Part shown: positions 33,761 to 45,877 of the stretch, in pieces
How the letters are laid out: every line of letters starts with the position of its first letter
Position numbering within the stretch: the stretch's first letter is position 1
Source: Cryptomeria japonica
Taxonomy: Eukaryota > Streptophyta > Pinopsida > Cupressales > Cupressaceae
Length of the DNA stretch: 64,000 nucleotides
Direction of reading: 5' to 3'
NCBI RefSeq assembly: GCF_030272615.1
Contig: NC_081411.1
Span: forward strand, 834,260,136 to 834,324,135
Translations under genes and position numbers: made by a program
Notes under the pieces: generated by a model
Seen by the model: the letters and a program-made list of their open reading frames with translations, nothing else
What the model was told of the DNA's origin: nothing
Database searches by the model: none

Positions 33761-34663
33761 TATTGGGAAAATGGTGTCTCAACCTTGCACTTACATGAGG
33801 TTACTATTTATATTATGTTTTTGTTTGAGCATGAAATGGTGAAAATTATCTTTGAAGCTTTTGGTTGGTTAGATGAGCATGCCGTTTTTTTTCGTTGCAA
33901 GATAATAGCGAGTTTTGAAGATATTAAAGTTTCCATTTTTGGATGGTGCGATGAAAGTTTTAAAATTAATTTTGAAGACTTTAGAGGCTCTGAAACACCC
34001 TTAAAAGTGGGTGTAAATGGTGTAGTGGTCTATGAGGTGATAGAGAACTTCACAAGCTTTCTGACACTTCAAACAATTTGTTAATCAGACACATGGTTCA
34101 CAAGTTATGGCCTCTGGAAGTTTGGACTCCTGAAATAAGAAATATAAATTGCATCAGACACATAAATGAGCAATAAAAGGGAGGAACATGTGTTGATGTG
34201 AGTTTTGACATGTCATAGGACACCTAGAATGGAGATAAGGTTGACTCTACTTTATTGGGTGGTTTTAGCCCATGGTTTTGTAATACTGCTTGGCAGTTTC
34301 TTGTATTGTATCTCCTATATATGAGGTGTGTGAGATAGAGGTTGTGTGTAAGAGTCTTATGAATATTGAGTTATCTTTGAGTCTCTAATTGGTGGTACTC
34401 CTATGAAGAGATTGTTCTACAAGTATATTGTAATCTGTTATTGATTGTTGAATAATATATTGAGCTGCTTTTGGAATGTGAGATTTTTCTCTCAAAAGGA
34501 TTTTCTCCACTTAAATCATTGTGTTGCTATGTTGTGGTATGCATGATATTTTTTTTATTTTTGTTGAGTTTCTATAACTTTTGTATTGATCTCTAATTTT
34601 TTTTGCATTACCCTCCTCTCAAGGTTAGTTTAGGAAGTTGTTCTGCTACTTAGCTTCCTTACA
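33761..34663 (+). repeat. Copia-D 3' LTR
   Basis: Follows the purine tract AAAAAGTGGGAGAA. The LTR start TATTGGGAAAATGG is probably TGTTGGG with a mutated second base. A TATATAT box is at 34316-34322. TCTCAAAAGGATTTTCTCCA (from 34492) is a module often seen in plant Copia LTRs. The right end (CTTCCTTACA) is a best guess. Confidence 0.5.
34316..34322 (+). promoter_or_regulatory. TATA box of the Copia-D LTR
   Basis: TATATAT in a TCTCCTATATATGAGGTG context. Confidence 0.45.
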
Positions 34664-36189
34664 AAGTTTTGGGGTTGCTAATTATTTCATACCATCCTTA
34701 TCGATCTCGACTCTCCTCTCTAATCTTTCCAAAAATAGCTGAATGTTATTTTTTTGGAGTGTCATAGTTTTAGGGGTATTCATCCTTACAGGTCTTTCCT
34801 ATCACTCTTGAAATCCTACTTGGATTCTGTGTGAAGTTTCATAATTATTGAACTTGTCAACCTTTCAAATTGTTAGGGTTCTCTATCATGTCCCTTTCCA
34901 AATATTAAATGAAATACTTCTTTCTCAAGGAGATGTTAGATATCAAGAGTTGCAACTACTAATTGATTCATGCTAGAAAAACATCATAGATTAGAGATCA
35001 TGTTTGTGACTTGATTCATGCTTAAGAATTATTTGAGATTGAGGATTAGGGTTTATGCTTAATGCATGCTAAGGTGATGTCAAAGTTTGGACAATGGTCA
35101 TACCACTTGAATCATGCCTAGAAAGATGTCAAACATCAATGTTTGGAGTTATGTTGTGACTCATGATAAGGTGAGAGAATGGAATAAATTTATGATGCAT
35201 TGGGGTTGAGAGTTAGAGCTATTATTTGACTTGTGACAAGTCAACAGAAAAGTACTATCCACCTAGGATAATTCTAGAGTTCAAGAATTATGGGTGCCAC
35301 TTGATACATGTTGAAGGATTATCAGAGAGTAGGGATCAAAATTGTCTCTAGATGTATAATAGAGTATCATTGGATGTTGAACATTTAAGCTACTTCTTAA
35401 CATGTCATAAGAGTTATTGGAGACTAAGGATTGGGTATATCGCTTATCTCACACTAAGAAATTGTCAAGTATCAAGGATTGAGGGTACTGTGTGACACAT
35501 GCAAATGAATAGTTGTATGATAATGGTTGGGGTTATGGCTTGATGAATGCAAACTTGGAAAGAAAGGAAAAGTTTGAAACATTGATGAGAAAAATTGTAA
35601 GGGTTGAAAGAATGACATGTAATATGATGTGTAGGATTCAAATTTGGGCCTAGGATTTATTATGAGCCAAAGACAACTAGTTTTGTCTTTTGTGTTAAGA
35701 TCATATAAAACTAGAAAAAAATTTCAATTGTAGGTATCCATATTACACCATTTCAACTAATAGACAATTTGTGTTCAAGTAATTTGGTGGACGAAAACCC
35801 ATGGGAGATTCAAGATCAATCGATGAAAATTGATTGGTTCTTGGGATTGGAGAATAAAAAAATGTGGTTCTTGTGATCATTCTCACTCAAGGAGTGCATT
35901 GGAGCTTAAGGGATTTAGAGGAAAGTTTATTTAGTGTGTTCATTGTTGGTTTATGTTTTATGTTATTGTGTAATGACTATCATAATGGTCCTGTGTTATA
36001 GGGATTAGATCAAATAAATAATACAAGTTATTATTAGAGTTTGAATCAGCTATTTGAGTTTATTTGTGTTGTTTGAGTATAAGTGATTATTGAAATTTGA
36101 ATATAATTTGGTGGCGACTCTGTTTATGTCATTTGATGATTGTTTTATTAATATACCATTTTATTAAAATTATAAAAAGAGACATTCCA
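34664..36189. other. Degenerate non-coding stretch with irregular repeats
   Basis: Recurrent words such as GATTCATGCTAGAAA, TCAAAGTTTGG and TGACTTGATTCATGC at irregular spacing (34920-35560) look like a decayed minisatellite. TTGGTGGCGACTCTG (near 36109) resembles the block after 5' LTRs of some plant Gypsy elements, so an LTR may end there. No gene is seen. Confidence 0.35.
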
Positions 36190-36202
36190 TTAGTATCAGA
36201 GC
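36190..36202 (+). other. PBS-like site of a decayed LTR element
   Basis: TTAGTATCAGAGC, one mismatch from TTGGTATCAGAGC, after ACATTCCA. It suggests a plus-strand relic whose body (36203 to about 37500) is too decayed to name. No intact frame follows. Confidence 0.35.
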
Positions 36203-37559
36203 ACCTTTACTAATAGCATGTGAGTGTGTGGTGACATTGGTTTGTGAAAATAAGTGATAAGGAAATCTAGTAATTGTGAAGGGAGAGGAGAAAACAAAGA
36301 TATGGGTTCAATGACATTTAGAGAAAAAAATTTAAATGAGAGGAGCCCAAAGAACTTAATAAATAAATGGTAAGATATCAAACTAAATATATGGAGTTGA
36401 GTCTAGCCATCAATTGAGACATGGCTTTAATTACGTATTTTGAGTCTCAAAGAAATGCGCGTGGCAGAATCTAAAGATATGAAGAACAACCGATATAGTG
36501 GGTTTTTAATGGAATGATGAGATATAGAGGATAGGAGGTGTAATATGAATAAATAAAGCTTTATGAATACATAAGAAGAGGGGGAAAATAAGAAAAAGAT
36601 TCAGAATCCTTTAAGGAGGAGATCTATGATGTGGAAAAATAGGGTTCACTAGCTTGTATGGGAAAACTAGGAAGCCTAAGACCTATTTCCAATTTAATCA
36701 CTTTAAGAGGGAGAATGATCCACTTTACCAAGATGTTCTTAGGTATAAGGAAAATTCAATGGGCCCTCATGGGAGTAATTGAACATGACTCTACAATTTA
36801 GGAAGAGGAATGCAAAATGGGGGGATAAGATGACCTTTTTGTGTGCACAAGGAGACAATGATCTGATAAATTGATTATGAAAGAAGATCCAAAGAGTGGA
36901 TTATAAATAAACCGCAGTCTAAATTTTAGGCAGAAGTGGAGGGAGCATAGAGATATGATTGGCTTTCTCTCAAGACTATTGCAATCTACTCAAATTTCTC
37001 CTGATAGTTTCAACTATGAAAAATTATAGACTATATATCTCGACCTGCTTGCTTTATACCTAATTTTGTGGGTCCATCACTTGTTCCTGCACATAGAAAA
37101 GAGAGAAAATGTTAGGTAGAAAGGGGTTTTCCTCTGTCAAACCTTGGTCTTGTAATTAAGCATGAAATAGAATTGAATTTAACCTTAAAGGAAAGCATGC
37201 TGATATAACAGAGGCTAGATATGAGAATGAAAATTTTTTATACCTTGATGATGCAAATGCTTCTTTGAAGGTGATCACAAATGTTAATACAATAACATGA
37301 GTCCACAAAAGACCTAAAAGGACATCACAAAAGACATGCTTTCATGAAGTTTGTTGAAGGCTGCCACAATAAAGAATATGGTGGGATGAGATTCCTTAAA
37401 TGTTTGAATTGAATTGCCTATAGTTATCCTCTTATGCTTAGTTCATGATTCATGATCTCTAGACAACTAAATCTAAAATTAGGGAGGATACCTTTCCTAT
37501 ATACCTCTCCCAATCATTATAGGGTGCCAAAAAATAGAGAAAGCTAACATGGGAAAAAA
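36203..37559. other. Decayed retroelement body, no recognisable gene
   Basis: Purine-rich, stop-ridden sequence. Fragments such as HFKRENDPLYQDVLRYKENS can be read in short frames, but no domain is certain. Confidence 0.3.
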
Positions 37560-38373
37560 TTTCCTACTTAATCATGTTGAGCATTATGTGGTTTGAATTT
37601 GGGTTCGAACACTAGGGAGCATGGTGATCTACTCAGCATGCTCCTAGGAGTAGGTCCCTCTAAGAACCATTCTTCCTCCAATGTGGCCCCAAATTGGGAC
37701 TTGAGGTCCAATATGAGAGCCCAGAGAAGATAGAATGACATATGGAATTGAGATGGGGTGAATGAGACTGGATGCAAGAGGCCATACATGATAACATATT
37801 TCCTAGTTGAAGAAGAAATTGCATAGGGATGCAATTTACAACACTACATTTAGCCCCCACTTTAGTGGGAGTATGATGCTACACACATAACCATGATAAA
37901 GTAGAAGAAAGAGAAAGAGAAAGGAATTGGGAAATCCTGCAAAGAGATAAGACATCACTAAGTTCAAGGGAATAATCCCCAAACCAAGGATCTTAACTCA
38001 TATAACCATGTGCAAGGACACACAAACAAAAAAAAAAGATATAAAAAAAAAGAAACAAATAAAAAGGGGTTAGTACTAAAAACAAAAGCTCCAAATCAAC
38101 TAGTTGAAGAAACCTTGACAATCAAAATGTCTCAACCACTCATATCACCCTTAGAATGCTATTGTAAGAGCACACATGGTCACCTACAAAGAGAAATATC
38201 ACACATCAAAGATGAGACAAGAATCTATGGTCCAATCTACTAGAAAATTATACTATGAGGCCATAGAGGAGAGATAAGAAGAGAATGGATTCCATGAGCT
38301 TGCAAGATGTGTTATGCTAGGTGATCCATGAAAGAGAAAGGAAGAGTAGAAAATAGTCTAGCAAGTTGTTTTA
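37560..38373 (-). mobile_element. Gypsy relic: LTR start, PPT and 3' flank
   Basis: On the minus strand an LTR begins TGTAGTGTTGTAAATTGCAT at 37848, preceded by the PPT CCACTAAAGTGGGGGCTAAA (37849-37868). PPT and flank match the gag-only Gypsy at 58934-59050 (shared ACATTTAGCCCCCACTTTAG and AAGGATCTTA). The far LTR boundary is not determinable. Internal sequence to 38373 is non-coding. Confidence 0.6.
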
Positions 38374-39030
38374 TGCTAACTCTTTTAGAATCAGAGATCA
38401 CTGAGAGGGGGGAGGGGGTGAATCAGTGATCTACCATAAGTTAAAACTACAAACTTATTCCTTATCCACTGGTTAACAATGCATAACAGATAATAACATA
38501 AACATGCAACAAGAAATACACAAATCCACAATACTAAACTTTTTACGTGGAAACTTGGAAAGGGAAAAACCATGGTGGGGCTAGAACCCACAATATTCAT
38601 ATACTATGGTCAGGAGTACATAAATATTACATAGATGGGGAATGCACTTGCATTCAGGCTCACTACCTAGAGCTCACTGCTCAAATAAAGTTGCCCAAAG
38701 AGCTACAACCCTCAGGGAAGTCTCACTAACTAACAATTTGATTACAATAAGAAAGTACAATGAATGAACTCTTAAACAACATTTGATAATGCAAAAAATA
38801 TTTTCAGTTAGGCTCTGAATCTCTGACTGTCTCTCCTCTACTGAATACTTTGTTTCTATCTCTATCATCTACCAGTTGGTTTAAAATAAAAATGCGCATG
38901 TGAAAATGCACTCAGTTGCACCAAGATGGATCACCACATCTATAACATACCAAAAGTCAATTGCCTAATCGATCTTATACATCCAGTCTTACCACAAAAA
39001 CATTCTCCTTCAAGTTGGCTTCAATAAGTG
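38374..39030 (-). repeat. Copia LTR fragment related to the Copia-A LTR
   Basis: Shares an ordered set of blocks with 31874-32290: the GAGAGGGGGG hairpin, GGGAAAAACCATGGTGGGG, GGGGAATKCACWTGCATTCAGGC, CCTAGAGCTCA and GGGAAGTCTCACT. It starts about TGCTAAC at 38374 and is cut on the right near the DNA transposon. It has no coding part, so it is a solo or truncated LTR. Confidence 0.65.
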
Positions 39031-39094
39031 GGCTTGTGCACAAAGATGGTATTTAGAAGAGTGGACACCACCCAAAAAACACATGGAAAAAAAA

Positions 39095-39250
39095 GCAGTG
39101 CATACGCGGTTTTAAAATTTGAAATTCCCACATACGTGCTTAGGTTTGTTCTTCCCAAGCCTAGAAAAGGTAGCATGTACGTGCTACACCTAGGAAAATG
39201 AGCGCATACGTGCTGCTCATAGGAAAATGAGCGCGTACGTGGTGCCTGGT
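39095..39250. repeat. Left subterminal repeat cluster
   Basis: GTGCATACGCG, CACATACGTGCT, ATGTACGTGCT, GCGCATACGTGCT and GCGCGTACGTGG within 155 bp. These CpG-rich words stand out in AT-rich surroundings. Confidence 0.65.
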
Positions 39251-39373
39251 AAAAAAATGTTTTAAAAAAAATACTAGGTCTCATTTACCCATGAATAGCG
39301 CATTTTTAACTTTGTTTTTTCCCCATTTCCTCTCCTAAACTGCAAACGGGGTGTTAGATTTGTTCTCCAAGCT

Positions 39374-41996
39374 ATGGATCAAGGTTAGTTTTTATTTATT
39401 TTTGTCTTTCTTTCTAGTTTATGCAATTTGTTTTACATTTTGAATTTAATTTCATTAATTTTGATTAGGTTTTTTCATTTTTTGTTTCAAAAACCAGATT
39501 CTTCTAATCCAGAACAAGAACAACCAAATGCACCTCCTGGAAACCCACAAGAACAACCAAATGCACCTCCTGAAAACACATAAGAACAACCCCCAATTCC
39601 TCCTTTTGATTGCACACTCGAAACACAGGAAGAATTAATTAATCGGTTAGGACAAAATACGTCTAAAATCAATAGACTGATTGTTAAATTGGAAACTTCT
39701 AAACTTGACCATCATCAATCCCTTGCCTCTAGCCTAGAAACATTAGCTAGTGGTGCCATAGCTATTTCCACAGAAATTACCAAATGGGGAAGCTTTAGGG
39801 ATAGGTGTCGTCAATTCTATGCCAATGGGCTATCATACGATAGAGTAAAAAACAAAAATATTACTAAACAACAAATATGTGCCCTTTTTGTTGATCCCAA
39901 AACTGGTCAGTCATTACCTCTTAATGCAAAGAGGTTTCCCATACATTGGTGTACCAATGTGCAGATGAAGAATATTTTTTGGCAAAGGTGGTGGATGGTC
40001 TTTGATGATCCACCTTGTAATAATTATGAGGTGCCATTATATTTTTTGAGAAAAATATATTGTGAGTTTGTGCTCAATGTGTGGCCAAACTATTTTGACA
40101 TGAGAGAGTTTCATGGTAGAGGTGGTGGCTCTACCCAAGATAGACCTAGAGCCTGTAGGCGATTACTCGCGGAGAGTCGCTACGCCCTAGCACCCAAACC
40201 CAAGGTGCATCAAGCTATCCCATTAGAGCTGAAAGAGTCGATGAAGCTACAGACTCTTCAGGTGGCCACAACATTGACTAGTGCCATCATCTAGCATGGG
40301 ACATCATTAGCACACCCTATTGTATTGGATGATGAGCCATTAGAGGGCGACAGAGAGCCCATCCAGTATGTGTGTCAGTTTCTCAGGGATATGCTCGGGA
40401 ATAGATGATGCAGCCAGTGTAGATGGATCCTCATATCATCTATGCACAATTTGTGGTTGTAGATATCAGGCTCACATGGTTGAGGATGTCGCGCTGACAG
40501 ATGAGTTGATGGACATGGTGTTTGCCTATGAGCCACAGACACAAGTGTGTTGATTTGAATTCATAACATTTTATTTATCAGTCACTTTAAATTTGTAATT
40601 ACATAAATGAAGTTTTATTTATACATCGATTTAAATTGAGACAAATAATATGCATTTCAAGATGCTGCAGTGGTATCCCATACACCTCCCCCAATTACTA
40701 TAGCTGCAACTTTGATGCCTGAGGTATAAATTTTGTAACATGTTAAAATAGAATAGTACACTTTGAATTCAAAAAAATACAAGATATACTAACTATCTTT
40801 AATGCTTGGTCCAATTTCTAGTTTGTAGGTGTTGACAGGGGACAAAATGTCCTAGATTGATGACATCACGCTCACAATGATCGATTTTGGCCTACAAGGC
40901 TATACGGTATCATATTTTGTACAACTCTTTTTATGTATTGTTTTGATGGAATATGCAAGTCATTTCATTTTAGATTTTTAAAATTATGTTTAATTTATTA
41001 TCTGTACTAATATCTCATGTTAATTTAGTTTTTTTAGGGTACCCCCTCCGCATCTAGGGCTCGTCCTAAGAAATAGAATTCCTCAAAGATGCCAAAACAT
41101 GGGAAGAAGGTAATTGAACACATTTTTAGTTGTACAATTGTTTGAAAATATTGAAATCAAGTATTAGTTGGGGTTTGTAGATTGATTAGTGTTTTTTATC
41201 TATTTTACATGTACAACGGCCATTGAGCTTTGTGGATTTATTGAATGCACTTGATTCGCCCGGGGATCAAGAGAGGGCGGAGGTGTGTATCTCTACTTTA
41301 TTTTCTTGATTTCATGATTATATGCACGCGTACATGTGAACTTGTGATATATTATAATCTTATAATTTTTTCATACAGGAAATATCCATACCTATTTCAT
41401 CAATGGCGAACCCTCCTCCTTGCACTGGAGAAGCATCTCAGGATCCGATACACTTTTGTTTGATATGTAAAATTAATTATTTTTAACCTTCAATACTTAT
41501 CATTATATTAATTGTATTTAATCTTTGAACATTTTTTGTATAGGTAATAGTGACAGTTTCTACATCGATGGTGAGCCATCTTCAGTCCATTGGAGAAGCA
41601 TCTCAGGCATAGGTATGTCATTGTTCTCTATATTATAGCTTTTAAGTGTTTTTGATATATTTATGTTAGTACATTGTATTAATTGTACATTTAATCTACA
41701 ATAGACCCCTTCGCGGTATGGCCATAACGTGGATCCATTTAAGTATGTCTTCAAGAAAACTCCTAAGAGTGACAAGGAGAGGAGAGCGAAGAAATTAGCT
41801 CCTAGATAAGCTGATGAGGTAATCTACATTTCAATTGCAAAGGAATTAAAGTTAAATGCATAGTTATTTTGTTAATTGTGAACTATTTTCTACAAAAGAA
41901 TTCTAACTTGGCTTTTGAATTGTGGTTTTGCAGCCAGCTATAGAGCCATGTATTGCATCGAAGAGGCTTGATTTTGATGATCTACCACGCGTTTAG
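39374..41996 (+). pseudogene. Transposon gene 1: unrecognised multi-exon protein
   Basis: The first exon ATGGATCAAG joins by a GT-AG intron (39384-39497) to a long exon. That exon starts with a Gln/Pro-rich tract with two QEQPNAPP-type repeats, then a helical heptad-like region (INRLIVKLETSKLDHHQSLA). A compact Trp-rich domain follows (RFPIHWCTNVQMKNIFWQRW and NVWPNYFDMREFHGRGG). Smaller exons appear at about 40662-40723, 40829-40906, 41038-41109, 41379-41445, 41545-41610, 41705-41818 and 41934-41996, most with AG/GT borders. The last ones give RYGHNVDPFKYVFKK, a basic Lys/Arg tract and KRLDFDDLPRV. Stops (TAA near 39580, TAG at 40292, TAG near 41810) and a frameshift near 40395 break it. A DNA-binding accessory protein is possible from position and charge; this is inference. 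Confidence 0.5.
39689..40294 (+). other. Longest open segment of transposon gene 1 (201 codons)
   Basis: Uninterrupted part of exon 2, METSKLDHHQSLASSLETLA to LTSAII. It is in frame with the upstream Gln/Pro-rich segment from 39500, so it is not an independent gene. Confidence 0.5.
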
Positions 41997-42174
41997 GATC
42001 ATATAGTGTTAGTTTTGGTCATAGAATGATCAATACATGTAGATATATTCTACTTTTTAATTGTATATCGATTTGGACATGGCATATGCCACATTTTTTT
42101 AATACTTGTATTGACTTGGCAGACATGCCTTTTTTTATATATATAAATATCAATATTTGATCTAATAAATGTGT

Positions 42175-42490
42175 AATGAGTTCATTATTTTGTATTCGTT
42201 GTATTTTGTGGTTGTCCTTTTATAAATTTAAATGAATATTTGCATATGTAATCAACAATATGAATATAAACAACAAAAATATATGATATAAAACATTGCA
42301 ATTATGGAATATGATTTGATAAAATTTCTAAAATGTTGAATTAACCCTACAAAATTCCTTGTATTCAGTTCATTTTTGTGTATTCATTGTATTTGGTGGC
42401 TGCCCTTTTATAAATTTAAATGAATATTTGCATATGTAATCAACAATATGAATATAAACAACAAAAATTGACAATATGAATATAAACAAC
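42175..42490. repeat. Direct repeat, two copies 188 bp apart
   Basis: TTTTATAAATTTAAATGAAT and ATATGTAATCAACAATATGA occur in both copies. It lies just downstream of gene 1, in its 3' flank. Confidence 0.75.
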
Positions 42491-42499
42491 AATGTGTTT

Positions 42500-44455
42500 G
42501 GTGCGAGAGCACCCTCACGCTCATAATGGTCAAATTTTGTTCATTATGTGCACAAACTGATGTTGCGAGCATGTTTGGGTGGGCAGGTTTATGCTAGGCA
42601 TGCCCCTGTCATGCATCCCAAAGCGCTAGAACGTCGAGAGTCATACCGTACCTGTGCGATCTCTCAATTGCCATAAGTCCAAAAAATTGTCAAAATTTGA
42701 CGGACTGTTTCTTCAAATCTAGGACACATATGGTCAATCTATTTGATCTTGTGGGGTCATGTGAGGCTCCTCTGCAATGGCCTATCTTGGTTTTCGACAA
42801 CTCGGAGCCATTTTCAATTATTAGCATTTTTTTCCTGCTCAAAAAATTGTCAGTTGCATGCAATGCAAAGTTGAAAGATTGGCTAGAATTGATTCGGTTC
42901 ATCATGTGCACAAACCAACATCATGAGTGCATCCAGGTGGCCAAGTTTATGCTAGGCATGCCCCTATTATGCATCCCAAAGCATCTGAACGTCAAAAGTC
43001 ATACCATATCTGTGCGATCTCTCAAGTGCCCTGAGTCCAAAAAATTGTCAAAATTTGATGGACTAGTTCTTCAAATCTAGGACACATATGGTCAATCTGT
43101 TTGATCCTGCAGGGTCATGTGAGGCTCCTCTACAATGTTCTATCTTAGTTTTTGACAAGTCAGAGCCATTTTCAATTATTAGCATTTTTTGCCTGCTCCA
43201 AAAACCGTCAGTTGCATGCAATGCAAAGTTGCAAGATTGGCTATAATTGATTTGGTTCGTCATGTGCACAAACCAACATTGTGAGTGCATCCAGGTGGGC
43301 AGGTTTATGCTAGGCATGCCCCTGTCATGCATCCCAAAGCACCAGAACGTCAAGAGTCATACCGTACCGGTGCGATCTTTCAATTGCCTTGAGTCCAAAA
43401 AATTGTCAAAATTTGACGGATTGTTTCTTCAAATCCAGAACACATATGGTCAATCTATTTGATCCCTTGAGATCGTGTGAGGCTCCTCTATAATGACCTA
43501 TCTCAATTTTTGACAACTCAGAGCTATTTCCAATTATTAGCATTTTTTCGCCTGCTCCAAAAACCGTTAGTTGCATGCAATGCAAAGTTACAAGATTGGC
43601 TAGAATTGATTCAGTTCGTCGTGTGCACAAATCGATGTTGCAAGTGCATTCAGGTGGGTAAGTTTACACTAGGCATGCCCTTATCAGGCATCCCAAAGTG
43701 TCAAAACACCGAGAGCCATACCGTACCAGTGCGATCTCTCAAGTGTCCCGAGTCCAAAAAATTGTCAAAATTTGACAAACTATTTCTTCAAATCCAGGAC
43801 ATGTATGGTCAATCCATTTAATCCCATGGGGTCATGTGAGGCTCCTCTACAATGGCCTATCTCGGTTTTTGATGACTCAGAGCCATTTTCAATTATTAGC
43901 ATTTATTGCCTGCTCCAAAAACCGCCAGTTGCATGCAATGAAAAGTTGCAAGATTGGCTAGAATTGATTCAGTTTGTCATGTTCATAAATCAATGTCATG
44001 AGAACTTTTGGGTGGGAAGGTTTACACTAGGAATGCCCCTTTTGTGCATCCCAAAGCACCAAAAAATCAAGAGTCATACCATACCGGTGCGATCTCTCAA
44101 GTGCCCTGAGTCCAAAAAATTGTCAAAACTTGATGGACTGTTTCTTCCAATCCAGGACACATATGGTTGATCCTTTTGAACCCGTAGGGTCACGTGAGGC
44201 TCCTCTATAATGTCCTCTCTTAGTTTTTGATGACTTGGAGCCATTTTCGATTGGTAGCATTTTTTCACCTGCTGCAAAAGTTGTCAGTTGCATGCAATGC
44301 AAAGTTGCAGGATTGGCTAGAATTGATTTGGTTCATCGTGCGCACAAACCAACATCATGAGTGCATCCAGGTGGATAGTTTTATGATAGGCATGCCCTTT
44401 TCATCCATCCCAAAGCACTAGAACGTCGAGTGTCATACCCTACCGATGCAATGTA
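42500..44455. repeat. Satellite array, about 5.4 units of 358 bp
   Basis: TTAYRCTAGGCATGCCC or a close variant recurs at 42589, 42947, 43305, 43664, 44022 and 44381 (spacing 358, 358, 359, 358, 359). Each unit contains GTCATGTGAGGCTCCTCT, a CATGCAATGCAAAGTTG segment and TCCAAAAAATTGTCAAAA. Short frames of 60-130 codons recur on both strands because 358 is not a multiple of 3; they are not genes. The array lies between the 3' ends of the two transposon genes. Confidence 0.92.
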
Positions 44456-44733
44456 GAAGTTGCTTGACAACTTTTTTGACAATTTTTTTGACAACAATTA
44501 AAATTTTTGCTCAAATTGTATCTAATCTCAATCTATGACCCCTATGACCCGATAATGACTCAAATAATTCTCCATGATTATACAAGAATCAATAATTCTC
44601 ATGATTGACCAGGGACACATCACATATACTCAAAACATAGACACACAAAATAGTCACATATTATTCAAAAATTTGCCTCTAAATATGATCAAATCAGCTC
44701 TTGGCTATTTGATTATACAAAAAAATGTCTTAC

Positions 44734-45000
44734 AAATCATCTCATGGGCTTTCATACAAAATTTGGCATTACAATATGTGTGATTCAACTCATCACCATT
44801 TTAAATACAAATCATCTCATGGGCTTTTATACAAAATTTGGCATTACAATATGTGCGATTCAGCTCATCGCCATTTTAATATACAAAATTTGGCATGTAC
44901 ATATGTACAAATCAGCTCATTGCCATTTAAATATACAAAATTATGCTCCTAAACTTGTAAAAATCAGCTCATGGGCATTTATATATACAAAAAATGAATA
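44734..45000. repeat. Short-period tandem repeat of about 62-75 bp
   Basis: Units carry AAATCAKCTCATGGGC, TATACAAAATTTGGCAT and CAGCTCAT, with the first two copies 75 bp apart. It lies immediately downstream of the transposase gene's stop. Confidence 0.7.
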
Positions 45001-45447
45001 TAGAACAATTTGTTGATGATTTATACAAAATTCTCAAAATCATTCTACTCTGCACCATAGAATCAATCAAGTGAGACTTCAGGATCAGCTCTAACCCGTA
45101 TTGTGTCAAGTATTGCCTCGTGGTCAGATTCACGAACTTTCCATAAAATATTATTATGAGGTCTACCACGATACTTCATCAAATGAATATTTGTTGCAAC
45201 AACAAGGTTAGAGAAATGAAGAATATGTCTGTGTGTTTCAAAGTCCTCGAACAACCAAACATCAAAATTCTTGATAGGGTATCTCCGAAGCCATGTTCTT
45301 GCCACAACAACAGACCCTATTGGGTACTCAATACCCTCTCCGTCAATGATTGTGGCTATCAATTTTCTTTTAGGCTCAACACAACGACACAAATAGTAAT
45401 ATGTTCCTTCTTCATTGTTCTCTTATGCAACAACTGCATACACATGA

Positions 45448-45549
45448 CTTGCATTTTATAAAGTGTTAATTAATACTAAAAATAAAGTATGATGTACAAC
45501 AAAAGGAACCAAAAAGAATACTTGCAAAAAAATTAACTCAAAAAATCAC
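45448..45549 (-). other. Second intron in transposon gene 2
   Basis: Donor CAG/GTGATT, acceptor AAATGCAAG, 102 bp. It joins HVSDLVDSG to the exon starting HVYAVVA. Confidence 0.5.
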
Positions 45550-45801
45550 CTGAATCCACTAGGTCGGATACATGGTCAAAATCCACTGATTTCTCCATCT
45601 GGCTCAATTGTAGTGCTTTGGGAATTTGATATGAATCAATGGGAACCAATGGTCTATAAGACTATTTGTCAACCCACTCTTGTGATTCACATTCTTCCCA
45701 CAAACAATACATGCATGAAGAGAAAAAACATACCATCTGTCTTGTATAAAGTACCAGTGAACTTGAATTTGAACTCATAAATGAGTGCATGTCACTTGAT
45801 C

Positions 45802-45877
45802 CTGCAACAACAATCTAGATAGTTTTCAATATTAGATTCAGTGATCAACCAAAAATATCTATGAACCATTGACGTAC
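45802..45877 (-). other. Intron in transposon gene 2
   Basis: Donor CAG/GTACGTC and acceptor TTGTTGTTGCAG/GAT on the minus strand, 76 bp. Splicing joins GPGNPG to SSDMHSFMSS in frame. Confidence 0.6.

Larger units (their letters stand above)
33105..34663 (+). mobile_element. Copia-D: 3' end of an older Copia element interrupted by Copia-A
   Basis: Plus-strand RNase H sequence starts abruptly at the Copia-A LTR and is followed by PPT and LTR. The 5' part lies on the far side of Copia-A, outside the window. It is from a different Copia lineage than A, B and C. Confidence 0.8.

Noticed and set aside
42690-44421. Series of 60-130 codon frames with similar peptides
   Set aside because: They recur with the 358-bp satellite on both strands and change frame from unit to unit.
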